From assembly GCA_018660835.1 (NCBI GenBank), contig JABJJN010000020.1:186001-250000 (forward strand): a DNA stretch of 64,000 nt. Reading direction: 5' to 3'. Source of the stretch: Gemmatimonadota bacterium (GTDB lineage Bacteria; Latescibacterota; UBA2968; UBA8231). This document shows positions 37,394-46,861 of this stretch, one piece after another. Under the pieces are notes generated by a model. That model was not told where the DNA came from. It did not search any database and saw nothing but the letters and a program-made list of their open reading frames with translations. The position numbers and the translations under genes are program-made. Position 1 is the stretch's first letter; each line of letters starts with the position of its first letter.

Positions 37394-38310
37394 AAAAGAC
37401 GCGGCATCTGAACGTCACCGGACGGCGATTCGTGCTGCTCGTCGCACTGCTGATTCCCACCGTCGCCGCTGCGGGGCCTTGGACCCAGACGCAAGGCAGC
37501 TCCTATCTCAAGATCTCCGCCGGCTATCTGTCCACGGTGAGCGAGTTCAATCACAAAGCGACACGCCAGGACCTGTTCGAGGAAGATCCGGGATTTGAGG
37601 ATGGCTCCTTCCGTGACATGAATCTGGTCCTCTATGGCGAATACGGACTCTTCGACCCCCTCACCCTTGTCGGCAGCCTGCCCCTGAAAGCGCTGCGTGC
37701 CAGTCGCACAGGACTTGTCGGTGGGGGCCTGCTGCGACAGCGCAGTGCACTCAGCACGGTGGGGCTCGGTGATCTATCTGCATCCCTGCGCCTGAGACTG
37801 CTTGCCGAACCGGTTGTGCTCGCGGTGCAAGCAGGGCTCGACCTCCCCTTTTACGGTGATGCGCCGGACAATGAGGGGCCGCCTCTTGGTTCGGGCGAGA
37901 TCGATGCCCAGGCTCACCTTCTTCTCGGGCGATCCCTTGGGCAGATCTATGTCTCGACCCGCATCGGCTACAAACGTCGAGCAGGCCGGCTTCATGACGA
38001 GATCCTCTTCGGCGCCGAAGGTGGGCGCCATTGGGGGCGCTGGCTGGGGGCGTTGCGACTCGACGCAGTTCGTAATGTTCAGACCCCTCCCGATATCTAC
38101 GGTGGCCCCATTGTCACACCTCTTCCCGGTGGTGGTGGTGTATTGCCCGATCTTGTCATCGGCGACCAACACAGCCTCAAATTGAACCCGTCCCTGACCT
38201 ATACCTTGAGCCACGGACTTCAGGTTCAGCTCGAGGTATTGAGTGTTGTGTCTGGCACCAACACCCTTGCCGGCACGCAGTGGGCGATCGGGGTCGTTGC
38301 GACTCGCTGA
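37390..38310 (+). CDS. Outer-membrane beta-barrel protein coupled to DUF3179 B
   Basis: A 306-residue exported protein. The TTG start overlaps the DUF3179 B stop (TTGA), so translation is probably coupled and expression would depend on readthrough of the upstream TGA. The signal peptide is basic with a clear core (RRFVLLVALLIPTVAAAGPW). The mature chain shows alternating strands typical of barrels (SYLKISAGYLSTVSEF, MNLVLYGEYGLFDPLTLVGSLPL, LHDEILFGAEGGRHWG, LQVQLEVLSVVSGTNTLAG). I do not recognise a named family. It resembles transporter-like outer-membrane proteins; no substrate can be proposed. Confidence 0.8.
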   Translation: MKKTRHLNVTGRRFVLLVALLIPTVAAAGPWTQTQGSSYLKISAGYLSTVSEFNHKATRQDLFEEDPGFEDGSFRDMNLVLYGEYGLFDPLTLVGSLPLKALRASRTGLVGGGLLRQRSALSTVGLGDLSASLRLRLLAEPVVLAVQAGLDLPFYGDAPDNEGPPLGSGEIDAQAHLLLGRSLGQIYVSTRIGYKRRAGRLHDEILFGAEGGRHWGRWLGALRLDAVRNVQTPPDIYGGPIVTPLPGGGGVLPDLVIGDQHSLKLNPSLTYTLSHGLQVQLEVLSVVSGTNTLAGTQWAIGVVATR

Positions 38311-38436
38311 AGATCTTCGTTCCGACCCACGTCCAGCCCCTTGCCTGAAACCGTCCGAACAACCTACCGTAACGGTTCTTCGACATTCATACTGCCCCCA
38401 AACGCCTTCTTGCGGGGCGAGGTTGTGTAGCATTCG

Positions 38437-40596
38437 ATGAACATTGGCATCCCCAAGGACTTCCGCCGCTATCTATCGATGCGCGGCGTATCGGTAATAA
38501 ACGACGAGTCGCAGGATCATCAGCCACTCACGGGGCGCGCCCTGGCGATTGGCTCCTTCCTGTCGTTCTTCCTCGCCGTCGGCGCCAACTATGCCGACAT
38601 CGTGATCAAGGGCAGTTATATGACCCTCGATTTCAGTACGCCGGGGGCCATCTTCGTCTTTCTCGTTGTCGTCGGCGGACTGAATTCTCTCTTCAAACTC
38701 ACAGCTCGATGGTTGTGGCTCAGCATCGCCGTGCCCGTGGGCATGGCCATCATCTGGCTCGTCCACTTTGCACCCTATGATGCGGTCGTGCTGCATTCAC
38801 CCGGGGTTCTGTTCGGCAGCTTTCTCGTCGTTGCCTTCACGGCAAATGCGGTTCTGGCGGTATCGGGTCGCAACATGGCTCTGAATCGGTCAGAATTGAT
38901 CGTCGTCTATATCATGCTTGTCGTGGTCGCTTCCCTGGCGACGATGGGTCTTTGCGAGACGATCCTGCCGGCGATCAGTGGTTTCTTCTACTATGCCAGC
39001 CCCGAGAACAAGTGGGCGGAATTGTTAATCCCCCACCTGCCCCCGGAAATCGTCGTCAACGACGGCATCAACAACCGCGATTTCTTTGAAGGCATGGGGA
39101 AGACATACCAGATCCCCTGGCTTGTGTGGCTGCGACCGATGGCGATGTGGATGATCTTCCTCATCGCCCTGTACACGACGATGGTATCGATCGTCGTCAT
39201 CCTGCGACGACAGTGGGTCGATCGAGAGCGGCTGTCCTACCCACTCGTGCAGGCGGCACAGGTGATGATCCGCGGCGAGGAATCCGGCAAATTCCTCAAT
39301 CCTTTCTTCCGCAGCAAAGTCATGTGGGCAGGCGCTTCGCTGCCGATGATCGTGGGCCTGTTTACGGGGCTCAACAAATACCTTGGCGGTTTTCCACTGA
39401 TCCCGACAGCATGGGCCTTTCCCATCGGTTTTGGACAGTCGATCAACATGACGATCAGCTTCGCCGTTGTCGGCTTCAGCTATCTCATCGGTCCTGACAT
39501 CGCCATGGGCATCTGGGGCTTCGCCCTGCTGTCGAAAGTGGAAAAGATGCTCCTCGTCGCCAATGGTGTGACGAAACACCAGGACGTCTGGTCCGTGCGT
39601 GTCTCAGAGCTGATCAACTATCAGGGCATTGGCGCGCTGGTGGTGTTTGTCGCACTGGGTCTGTGGGTCGGGCGGGAACATCTGACAGACGTGTGGCGCA
39701 GTTTCCTCGGACGACGCTCGAATCTCAACGATGACGATGAGATCATGTCGTACCGGGCTGCAGTGACGGGTATGCTGCTCGGATCCGTCACCATGATCGG
39801 TTGGTTCGTCTACCTGGGTACGCCCCTGTGGTCGAGCATCCTCTACATCTTCCTGCTCATGACGATTTTCACCGGCCTGTCGCGCGTCGTCGCCGAATCG
39901 GGTGTTGCCGCCATCATCACACCGATGAATGCGAGCGACTTCATGATTTTCGGTCTCGGTGGCAAACTCATCGGCGCCCAGGCGGCGACGAACTTTTCCC
40001 TCGGCTATATCTTCGGCGCCGACATCCGCGTCTTTCTCATGGGTGTCGTTGCCAATGGTCTGAAGTTGATCGAGGGCATGAACAAACACTCTCGGCGGAT
40101 TGTGACGCAGGCAATCGCCATCGCCATCCTCCTCGGTCTGGCGGGATCGATGTATACGATCCTGGCGCTGTCGTACCGAGACGGTGGCATTAACTCGAGT
40201 CCCTGGTTCTTCAAGAGCATGCCCGGCGTCATCGCGCGCACGGCCCTGCACGGTCTCGACGCGGACCCCACCTACTGGACGGGATTGGGCTTCACTGGCA
40301 TCGGTGCCGTCGCCATGCTGGTCCTCACCTGGGTGCGACAGCGATTCCTATGGTGGCCCCTGCACCCGATCGGCTTTCCCATCATGACCAGCTGGGTCGT
40401 CGACTGGATGTGGTTCAGTATCTTCTTCGCCTGGGTGATCAAGGTGATCATCCTGAAATACGGCGGCGCCGCCGTCTTCACACGAAGCCGCGACTTCTTC
40501 CTCGGACTCATCGTGGGGCGCATGTTCATCAGCGGCGGCTGGCTCGTGGTGGACTATCTCACCGGCACAGTGAGCAACCCAATCTTCTGGATATAG
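38437..40596 (+). CDS. DUF6785/DUF6784-like, OPT-like multipass transporter
   Basis: A 719-residue integral membrane protein with about 14-16 predicted helices. It begins with a short cytoplasmic stretch and LTGRALAIGSFLSFFLAVGANYADIVIKGSY. Conserved-looking features include GRNMALNRSELIVVYIMLVV, the long extramembrane loop around PENKWAELLIPHLPPEIVVND, RRQWVDRERLSYPLVQ and RVVAESGVAAIITPMNASDF. This matches the large DUF6785/DUF6784 family of uncultured and PVC bacteria, which resembles oligopeptide (OPT) transporters; that assignment is from memory of the pattern. The ribosome-binding site at 38437 is weak. It is followed 58 bases later by a PhyH dioxygenase and an SDR, so it may import their substrate. 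Confidence 0.75.
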   Translation: MNIGIPKDFRRYLSMRGVSVINDESQDHQPLTGRALAIGSFLSFFLAVGANYADIVIKGSYMTLDFSTPGAIFVFLVVVGGLNSLFKLTARWLWLSIAVPVGMAIIWLVHFAPYDAVVLHSPGVLFGSFLVVAFTANAVLAVSGRNMALNRSELIVVYIMLVVVASLATMGLCETILPAISGFFYYASPENKWAELLIPHLPPEIVVNDGINNRDFFEGMGKTYQIPWLVWLRPMAMWMIFLIALYTTMVSIVVILRRQWVDRERLSYPLVQAAQVMIRGEESGKFLNPFFRSKVMWAGASLPMIVGLFTGLNKYLGGFPLIPTAWAFPIGFGQSINMTISFAVVGFSYLIGPDIAMGIWGFALLSKVEKMLLVANGVTKHQDVWSVRVSELINYQGIGALVVFVALGLWVGREHLTDVWRSFLGRRSNLNDDDEIMSYRAAVTGMLLGSVTMIGWFVYLGTPLWSSILYIFLLMTIFTGLSRVVAESGVAAIITPMNASDFMIFGLGGKLIGAQAATNFSLGYIFGADIRVFLMGVVANGLKLIEGMNKHSRRIVTQAIAIAILLGLAGSMYTILALSYRDGGINSSPWFFKSMPGVIARTALHGLDADPTYWTGLGFTGIGAVAMLVLTWVRQRFLWWPLHPIGFPIMTSWVVDWMWFSIFFAWVIKVIILKYGGAAVFTRSRDFFLGLIVGRMFISGGWLVVDYLTGTVSNPIFWI

Positions 40597-40654
40597 GACC
40601 GTCGCAGGAGACATCAGCATCGATCGTACCGGAAGCAAAAGAGGAACACGGACA

Positions 40655-41452
40655 ATGGCATCACAAATGACTGAGCAAGAAATCCAGGCCATCGTCCGGG
40701 AGGTCACCGACGAAGAGGTGGCCTTCTACCAGGAATACGGGTGGGTCATGATGAAGCAGCTCGTCGACCCGGATTTCTCCAGGCAGCTGCTGGAGGTGAG
40801 TCGGGAATGGATGAAGGGTGACGGCAGTGGCGAGAAAAGACCGCATGTGCACCTGGCCCTGCAGGGCCTCGAGCCACTGCACTCCTTCATGTTCAGCGAA
40901 CGCATGGCGGCAAACGCCACACGGATGGTGAATCGAAAACGCCTTAAGGGCGTCGACGACCCGTTGCGCTACCGCATCGACATGCTCGTGCAGAAAGATC
41001 CGGGCGCAGCAGGATCCACCTATCACCAGGACTCAGCCGAGCACGGTTCCGACCGTGTGGGCGAACTGCAATTCTGGCTTGCCCTCGCCACGGTGACGCC
41101 GGAGCGGGGGGCCATGCGATTTGTAAACTACTCGCATCGCGAAGGCCCGCTGGGTTCCGTCTTCAACGATGACCGGGGTGACCTGCTCGAACAGTTCCCC
41201 AATCTGACGACCGAGCTGGAGCTTTCACCACCACTGCACTACGAGCCAGGTGACTGCACCGTACACCATGGCTACACGGTCCATGGTGGTCCACCCAACA
41301 GTACCGATGAAACCCGCTGGTCCTATCTGTTTTCGTATTCTCCCGCTGACACTCGCTACTGGAATGGCACCGCCGGCAACTGGGGCAGCGAGCGCAAGCG
41401 ATTCAGTGACGCTGAGAATCCCCACGTCCCCCGCTCGACTCCTGAAGGCTGA
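40655..41452 (+). CDS. Phytanoyl-CoA dioxygenase (PhyH) family protein, canonical H-x-D
   Basis: A 265-residue Fe(II)/2-oxoglutarate dioxygenase-like protein. The start at 40655 follows a GAGGAA sequence. His124 and Asp126 in STYHQDSAEHG and the distal His210 in YTVHGGPPN supply the expected iron ligands. The AMRFVNYSHREGPLG strand replaces the usual PGSH segment. The C-terminal SADT-like stretch (WSYLFSYSPADTRYWNG) is seen in PhyH proteins from environmental bacteria. Its stop overlaps the SDR start (TGATG). With the upstream transporter and the SDR it forms a likely uptake-oxidation-dehydrogenation set for an unknown small molecule. Confidence 0.88.
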   Translation: MASQMTEQEIQAIVREVTDEEVAFYQEYGWVMMKQLVDPDFSRQLLEVSREWMKGDGSGEKRPHVHLALQGLEPLHSFMFSERMAANATRMVNRKRLKGVDDPLRYRIDMLVQKDPGAAGSTYHQDSAEHGSDRVGELQFWLALATVTPERGAMRFVNYSHREGPLGSVFNDDRGDLLEQFPNLTTELELSPPLHYEPGDCTVHHGYTVHGGPPNSTDETRWSYLFSYSPADTRYWNGTAGNWGSERKRFSDAENPHVPRSTPEG

Positions 41453-42186
41453 TGATGGACCTCAAGGGACACGTCGCCGTCGTCACCGGTGCCAGTCGCG
41501 GTGTCGGCCTGGCGATCGCCGAGGCACTGGAGGTACGCGGAGTCGTTGTCGCACCCGTCGCCCGTAGCAAGACGCGCTATTCGGCAGATGTCTCGAATCA
41601 AGCTGACGTGGAACGACTCAAGAATGCCGTCGAAGCGGATCTCGGCCGGCCGACGATGGTCATCAATGCCGCCGGCATCTTCGGACCGATTGCCCTCATC
41701 AAGGACAACGACCCCACCCAGTGGATGGAAACGCTGTTGATCAATACGGCGGGACCCTACCTCGTATCTCGTGCGTTCCTGGGTGGCATGATCGATGCGG
41801 GATGGGGCCGCATCGTGAATCTCTCCTCCGCAGCGTCACTACACACTCCGGGGCCGCTCAACAGTGCCTATGGCACGTCGAAGGTCGCTCTCAATCAGTT
41901 CACGCGGCACCTTGCAGCAGAGCTGCAAGAGACGGGCGTCACGGCGAATGTCATCCATCCTGGTGACGTGAAGACCGAGATGTGGGCGGACATCCGCGAC
42001 AAGACGGGCGCCATCGAGGGCGATGGAAATTCCTACGACAACTGGGTGGCGTGGGTTGAGAAAACGGGGGGAGATCCGCCGGAGAAGGCAGCCAAGCTCG
42101 TGATCGACATCATCGACAGCGACATCAACGGGCAATTCCTGTGGATCGACGATCCCCTGCAGGCGCCGATTTCCAGCTGGGAATAG
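41452..42186 (+). CDS. Short-chain dehydrogenase/reductase (SDR)
   Basis: A 244-residue NAD(P)-dependent oxidoreductase of the classical SDR type. It has the Rossmann glycine motif TGASRGVG near residue 13 and NAAGIFG in place of NNAG. The catalytic Ser is in NLSSAAS and the catalytic Tyr and Lys in YGTSK. Tail residues HPGDVKTEM follow the usual PG motif. The ATG at 41452 overlaps the dioxygenase stop; a second ATG three bases on is equally usable. The region after the first beta-alpha unit is shortened (ARSKTRYSADVSNQADV), so cofactor preference cannot be called. The substrate is probably the dioxygenase product. Confidence 0.93.
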   Translation: MMDLKGHVAVVTGASRGVGLAIAEALEVRGVVVAPVARSKTRYSADVSNQADVERLKNAVEADLGRPTMVINAAGIFGPIALIKDNDPTQWMETLLINTAGPYLVSRAFLGGMIDAGWGRIVNLSSAASLHTPGPLNSAYGTSKVALNQFTRHLAAELQETGVTANVIHPGDVKTEMWADIRDKTGAIEGDGNSYDNWVAWVEKTGGDPPEKAAKLVIDIIDSDINGQFLWIDDPLQAPISSWE

Positions 42187-42195
42187 AAGGTTCGA

Positions 42196-42630
42196 CTACT
42201 CGGCCTTCAGTGCCGCCGTCATGCGTTCTCGCAGAATCGCAACACTCACAGGCTTGATGAGATAGTCAAAAGCCCCCAAGCCGATCGCCGTCTGGATCGA
42301 TTGCCGCTGACTTTCCACGGTAAGCATGACGACAGGGGTCGACACAAGTTTTGGGTTGCCACGCATCTGCTCCAGGGACTGGAGACCACCTGCACCCGGC
42401 ATCTGGATGTCTAACATGATAAGCACTGGCTCGTAGTAGTCGGCCAGCGCCGTCGCCTCTTCACCGCTGGCGGCCTCAATGGGATCGTAGCCCAGACTTG
42501 TGGTGACTTCTCTGACGGTCAGGCGCATCATACCCGAATCATCGACAATCAGCACGACTTTGCCTCTGGCCTTGACCTGCTCATCGAGACTGTATCGCCG
42601 TTTGGGTAATTCGCCCCCAGACTGTGTCAT
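42196..42630 (-). CDS. Single-domain response regulator (CheY-like)
   Basis: A 144-residue receiver domain with a 20-residue basic N-terminal extension. Acidic pocket residues are in VVLIVDDSG, the phosphoacceptor Asp in IMLDIQMPG, Thr in VVMLTVES and the conserved Lys in YLIKPVS. There is no output domain. The start overlaps the stop of the MASE1 hybrid kinase (ATGA), so it is made together with that kinase and is its probable phosphotransfer partner, likely through the kinase HPt domain. Confidence 0.93.
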   Translation of the reverse strand: MTQSGGELPKRRYSLDEQVKARGKVVLIVDDSGMMRLTVREVTTSLGYDPIEAASGEEATALADYYEPVLIMLDIQMPGAGGLQSLEQMRGNPKLVSTPVVMLTVESQRQSIQTAIGLGAFDYLIKPVSVAILRERMTAALKAE

Positions 42631-45600
42631 CTGCTTTTCCCTGTTGAGGCCAGGTATTCCAGTTCGGGACGAGCGAGATCCAACTCCGCCACGAGGACAG
42701 AGGCTTGTAGTCGCACGCCATCCTCATCAAGCGCGTGTGCACGCTCTCTGATCTGCGCGAGACATTCAACCACTCGTTCCAGCGCCATCATGCTCGCCAT
42801 TCCGAGCAGAGCATGTACTGCTTCCCGAACAACGGGCAAATCACCCACCCGACCACTCTCTTCAATCTGATCGGCATACTCACCCACATCCTGCAGAAAC
42901 ATAGTTGCCAGTTCCTGCAGCATGGCCGTGTCGCCCCCCGCCAGATCGAGAGCTTCAGCGTAGTTGAACACGGCGTTCGTTGGTTCTGCAGCCGATTGCG
43001 GGGTCTGTGCAACATCCGCGTCGCCTGACTCCCCGAGCCAGCGCTGGAGCTTTGGTGCCAGATCGTTGCGGCGCAGTGGCTTTGTAAGGTAGTCATCCAT
43101 GCCCGCGTCCGCGCATTTCGTACGATCCTCGGCCAGGGCATGGGCAGTGAGGGCGATGATGGGGATTCGCCGACGACCAGCATGTCGGCGGCGGATCTCG
43201 CGCGTCGCTGTGAGTCCGTCCATCTGCGGCATCTGCACATCCATCAGGATCGCTGAGATGTCGTCGTGTTCGTCCAGTTTTGCCAATGCCTCGAGACCAT
43301 TGCCGGCAAGGATCACCTCATGGCCAAGATAGCTCAGGTGGCCCGCCGCCACCTTCTGGCTGAAAAGATTATCCTCCACGACCATGATCCGACACGCCGC
43401 TTGGTCGTCGACGGCGAGAGTTCGCTCCCCACTCACGCCGGCCGGCGTGGCCGGGTTGGTCCCATCGGCAGGAATCTGAAACTGCGTCGTTGCGTGAAAG
43501 GTGCTGCCCACACCTTCTTCACTCTCGACCCAGATCTGGCCATGCATCAACTCCGTGAGTTCCTTTGAGATCGCCAGACCCAGACCCGTGCCCCCGAATT
43601 GACGCGTAGAGGCACCATCCGCCTGTGTAAAGGAATCAAAAATCCGCTTGCTGTCTGCGGCGGAAATCCCGACTCCTGTGTCCCGGACACGCCAATGGAG
43701 GGTCGCCGACTTCTCGCCGTCAAACGTGTGCTGAACACTTAGTTCCACCTCTCCCACCTCTGTGAACTTGATCGCATTGCCCAGAAGATTGATGAGGATC
43801 TGCCGCATCCTGCCGCTGTCACCGACGAGCCGATCTGGAATGTCTTCGGCCACATGGTAGGTAAGTTCCAGATTCTTCTGCTGTGCCCGGATGGCAAGAG
43901 TCTTCATCATGTCGTCGAGTAGAGGACGCAGAGAGAAGGGCGCTTGCACCATCACCATCCGCCCCGCCTCGATGCGTGAGAAATCGAGGATATCGTTGAT
44001 GATGCTCAGAAGAGCGACACTCGACGTCTCCACGGCCTCGACGTATTCGCGCTGTTCCGACTGCAGCTTTGTGTCCAGCAGAAGCTCCGTCATACCAATC
44101 ACGCCATTCATCGGTGTGCGGATCTCGTGGGACATATTCGCCAGGAACTGACTCTTGGCGACGTTGGCTGCCTCCGCTGCTTCCTTGGATTCTCGCAATT
44201 CATCGAGGTCGCGAGCGCGCTGGTAGCCCAGGGCCATCATCGGACACAGACTCTTCAACACGTCGATCGCCTCGCCGTTCTCTCCTGTTGCCGATGTCAC
44301 TGAGATGGCCAGTGTGCCGTAGCGAAAGGGAACGTCGATCACGACGTTGGGGCGGTAGGAAGATCCCATCGACTCGGCGTCGTCTAGTAGGTTGTAGAAT
44401 TCCTCGTCCACCGATCGCTCCCAGGTCTCGCCGGCGCGCCAGTGTTGCCGCACCTGCTGATTGATCGGATGATCGAAGGGGGCGTTCTCGACGGCGGGTC
44501 GCTCATCCGCCAGGCACGCATACGCCGTCCACACGCCGGCATCTTCATCGATGATGTTAATTCCGAGACCGACGAACTCGACACCAATTTTCTGCAATTC
44601 ATCGCTGAGATGGGACACGACATGGATAAAGTCTCCCGTCCGTTCCATCTCGAGGATCGCGACCTGAGTGCTATCGTGTACCTCTGCCATAGCACGCTGC
44701 CGAAGTACTTCCGCCCGCCGCTGGTATTCGGCCACGTGAAGTGGGTCCGCCAGTTCCTGGATCATGGCAATGACTTCGGGCGTGAAGGCACCGATTTCTT
44801 GACTGCTCACACCAATCGATCCCCCCTGAGCCAGGGGGACTTCGACGAGGGAGCGGATGTCTTCCCCGAAGTGTGCCGCTTCGATACGATCTCTCTCGAC
44901 AACAACGGGGCGACCGATGCGCCAGGCTTCTTCGATCCACGGGTAGGTGCTCAGGGGCAAGCGCTGAGTTTCGGGAAGGGTGGATCGCATCGCCGCTTCC
45001 AGGTCGATGAAGCAACCGGACACGGCCGAGGGCAACTGCACGGAGACGCTGTAGGCAGGCACACCCAGGGCCCGTAGTTCGTTGAGCCAGTCCTGCTTGA
45101 GAAAACGCGGCAGGTCCGTCGGATCACGTGTCATCAGCAGTCGATCGCGGATACGCCCCGCCGCCGTCGCCTGCTCGAGTGCGTGCTGCAGACTCCTCTC
45201 GGTCTGACGACGCTGAGTCACCTCCATACGCAGTGTCGCGGTACGATTCTCAACCTGCGCCTCGAGATTCTCGTTGAGTTGCTCGATGTCCGCTGCGCCC
45301 TGTGCACGTTCCATACAAGCGGCGGCGAGAATCATCATGGTAACACTGATGACCCCGATGAAGATCTGCAACATCAATAGAGCTTGATCCAGATTGCCCC
45401 CCGCGAAGGGCCCCACCCCCGTGACCGTGCCCCACGTCGCCAGAACGGCCGTCAGCAGGACCGCGAGAGAATTGTCCCGGGGCCCACAACGGAAGGCGAC
45501 CCAGCAGAGAAATGGCAGGGGTAGATACGCCATGGGGTAATTGGCCGATTCGCCGTGCAGCCAACCGAGGAAGGAAAAGCCCGCCGCGCGCAGGACCGCG

Positions 45601-46229
45601 ATCTGCAGGAGACCTCTCTCCATCACGTGGCGAAAACCCGGGGCTCGCGGCATGAGGCTCGGCCACCAGCTGACCAGCAGTGGCGTGAGTACGAGCATTC
45701 CCGTCACATCACCGAGCCACCAGGTAAACCAGACTCGACCAGCTAGATCCCAGCCGATCACGCCACCGAGCCCCAGAGCTGCGGCACCAACCGAGGCAGC
45801 GACGGCACAGCCAAGGAGGGCGACGCCACAGAAGGTGAACACATCTGGTAAGCGGTCGAAAATCGGCCGCTCGCCGAGCCATCGTCGCAACAGATGGTAG
45901 CCGACACCGGCCTCGAGGGTGTTGCCCAGCGCCATTGCAGCGGAGACGGCGACAATACTGGTCAGGGAGCCCTGTGGATTCTCCAAAAAAACGACCAGAT
46001 TTGCAAGGAAGGCACCCGCCGCGACACCAGGCCAAAGTCGGCGCCCGAAAAGCAGCAGTGCCGCCAGGGCCAGGCCCGATGGGGGCCACACGGGCGAGGC
46101 ATTGGTCTGTTCGAAGGCAAGTACGAGTGCAAGTCTGGCAAACGCAAAGTACAGAATGGCCAGCACGACACAGCCCAGAAGGGGTCGCTGGATCAGGCGC
46201 GTTGGTCCTGTGGCGACCGGATCGCTCAC
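42627..46229 (-). CDS. MASE1 hybrid histidine kinase with receiver and HPt domains
   Basis: A 1200-residue membrane sensor (GTG start 46229). Residues about 20-310 form a MASE1-type integral membrane sensor ([42 protein letters not shown]). A coiled coil and two GAF-like regions follow; the second has [17 protein letters not shown] and [16 protein letters not shown]. HisKA carries [14 protein letters not shown] (His about 700), then ATPase motifs [20 protein letters not shown] and [13 protein letters not shown]. The receiver phosphoacceptor is in [12 protein letters not shown] (about 993). The HPt-like end has [10 protein letters not shown], with Leu instead of the usual Lys after H-x-L. It is coupled to the CheY-like gene downstream. 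The signal is unknown. Confidence 0.92.
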   Translation of the reverse strand: MSDPVATGPTRLIQRPLLGCVVLAILYFAFARLALVLAFEQTNASPVWPPSGLALAALLLFGRRLWPGVAAGAFLANLVVFLENPQGSLTSIVAVSAAMALGNTLEAGVGYHLLRRWLGERPIFDRLPDVFTFCGVALLGCAVAASVGAAALGLGGVIGWDLAGRVWFTWWLGDVTGMLVLTPLLVSWWPSLMPRAPGFRHVMERGLLQIAVLRAAGFSFLGWLHGESANYPMAYLPLPFLCWVAFRCGPRDNSLAVLLTAVLATWGTVTGVGPFAGGNLDQALLMLQIFIGVISVTMMILAAACMERAQGAADIEQLNENLEAQVENRTATLRMEVTQRRQTERSLQHALEQATAAGRIRDRLLMTRDPTDLPRFLKQDWLNELRALGVPAYSVSVQLPSAVSGCFIDLEAAMRSTLPETQRLPLSTYPWIEEAWRIGRPVVVERDRIEAAHFGEDIRSLVEVPLAQGGSIGVSSQEIGAFTPEVIAMIQELADPLHVAEYQRRAEVLRQRAMAEVHDSTQVAILEMERTGDFIHVVSHLSDELQKIGVEFVGLGINIIDEDAGVWTAYACLADERPAVENAPFDHPINQQVRQHWRAGETWERSVDEEFYNLLDDAESMGSSYRPNVVIDVPFRYGTLAISVTSATGENGEAIDVLKSLCPMMALGYQRARDLDELRESKEAAEAANVAKSQFLANMSHEIRTPMNGVIGMTELLLDTKLQSEQREYVEAVETSSVALLSIINDILDFSRIEAGRMVMVQAPFSLRPLLDDMMKTLAIRAQQKNLELTYHVAEDIPDRLVGDSGRMRQILINLLGNAIKFTEVGEVELSVQHTFDGEKSATLHWRVRDTGVGISAADSKRIFDSFTQADGASTRQFGGTGLGLAISKELTELMHGQIWVESEEGVGSTFHATTQFQIPADGTNPATPAGVSGERTLAVDDQAACRIMVVEDNLFSQKVAAGHLSYLGHEVILAGNGLEALAKLDEHDDISAILMDVQMPQMDGLTATREIRRRHAGRRRIPIIALTAHALAEDRTKCADAGMDDYLTKPLRRNDLAPKLQRWLGESGDADVAQTPQSAAEPTNAVFNYAEALDLAGGDTAMLQELATMFLQDVGEYADQIEESGRVGDLPVVREAVHALLGMASMMALERVVECLAQIRERAHALDEDGVRLQASVLVAELDLARPELEYLASTGKSR

Positions 46230-46236
46230 CTATGCC

Positions 46237-46851
46237 CTATTTCTTGCAGGTCATCAGAAACACGGGAAAGGAGCGCCTCGAGCCACCTGCCACCTCCTTG
46301 TCAATCGAATAGCAGATTTCAGACTCTACGTCGCTGAATCCAAGGCATTCAAGTTTGGCCTGGAGTTGCTGCTGGTCGAAACCGTGGTGACCGTCGAACG
46401 CACCGCTGTGAAACGACCCGTCCTCTTTGTCCAGATCGGCGATGCAGAGATATCCACCTGGGCTCAACATGGAATGGAAGATTTCCAGAATGCGATCGGT
46501 GTCGTCAATGTGGTGCAGGGTCAACATCGTGTAGATCAGCTGAAATGGCGTTTCCGGCGCGGCGTCTTCCATGAGATCAAGCTGCACGTGCGTCATGTGG
46601 GTAGCGCCTGCGGCCTGGATTTTTTCCTCAGCGACGGCCAGCATGCCCGGCGAGTTGTCGGCCATGGTGATGTGTCCCAACTGGTCGTGCAGACAGAAAC
46701 TCAACAGGCCCGTGCCGCAGCCATATTCAAAGCCACGCATGTCGCGCGTCAATCTCACCTTGCCTCTTATAAGGTGAGCGATTGCCTGGGCGCGTTCGAT
46801 TTTCTCAGGCGTGTCCCAGGTCTTGGCTTTGGCGTCAAAGTTTGTTGTCAT
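46237..46851 (-). CDS. Class I SAM-dependent methyltransferase
   Basis: A 204-residue methyltransferase-fold protein. Motif I, binding S-adenosylmethionine, is FEYGCGTGLLS; the acidic residue after strand 2 is in ITMADNSPGML; a post-motif is HVQLDLMED, then LIYTMLTLHHIDD and LSPGGYLCIADLDKEDGSFH. It belongs to the methyltransf_11/25-like group with small-molecule or unknown substrates. ATG 46851 is preferred over longer in-frame starts that would run into the GH32 gene. It is ten bases downstream of the GH32 gene on the same strand and eight bases upstream of the MASE1 kinase start. Confidence 0.9.
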   Translation of the reverse strand: MTTNFDAKAKTWDTPEKIERAQAIAHLIRGKVRLTRDMRGFEYGCGTGLLSFCLHDQLGHITMADNSPGMLAVAEEKIQAAGATHMTHVQLDLMEDAAPETPFQLIYTMLTLHHIDDTDRILEIFHSMLSPGGYLCIADLDKEDGSFHSGAFDGHHGFDQQQLQAKLECLGFSDVESEICYSIDKEVAGGSRRSFPVFLMTCKK

Positions 46852-46861
46852 GATTCCCGCT

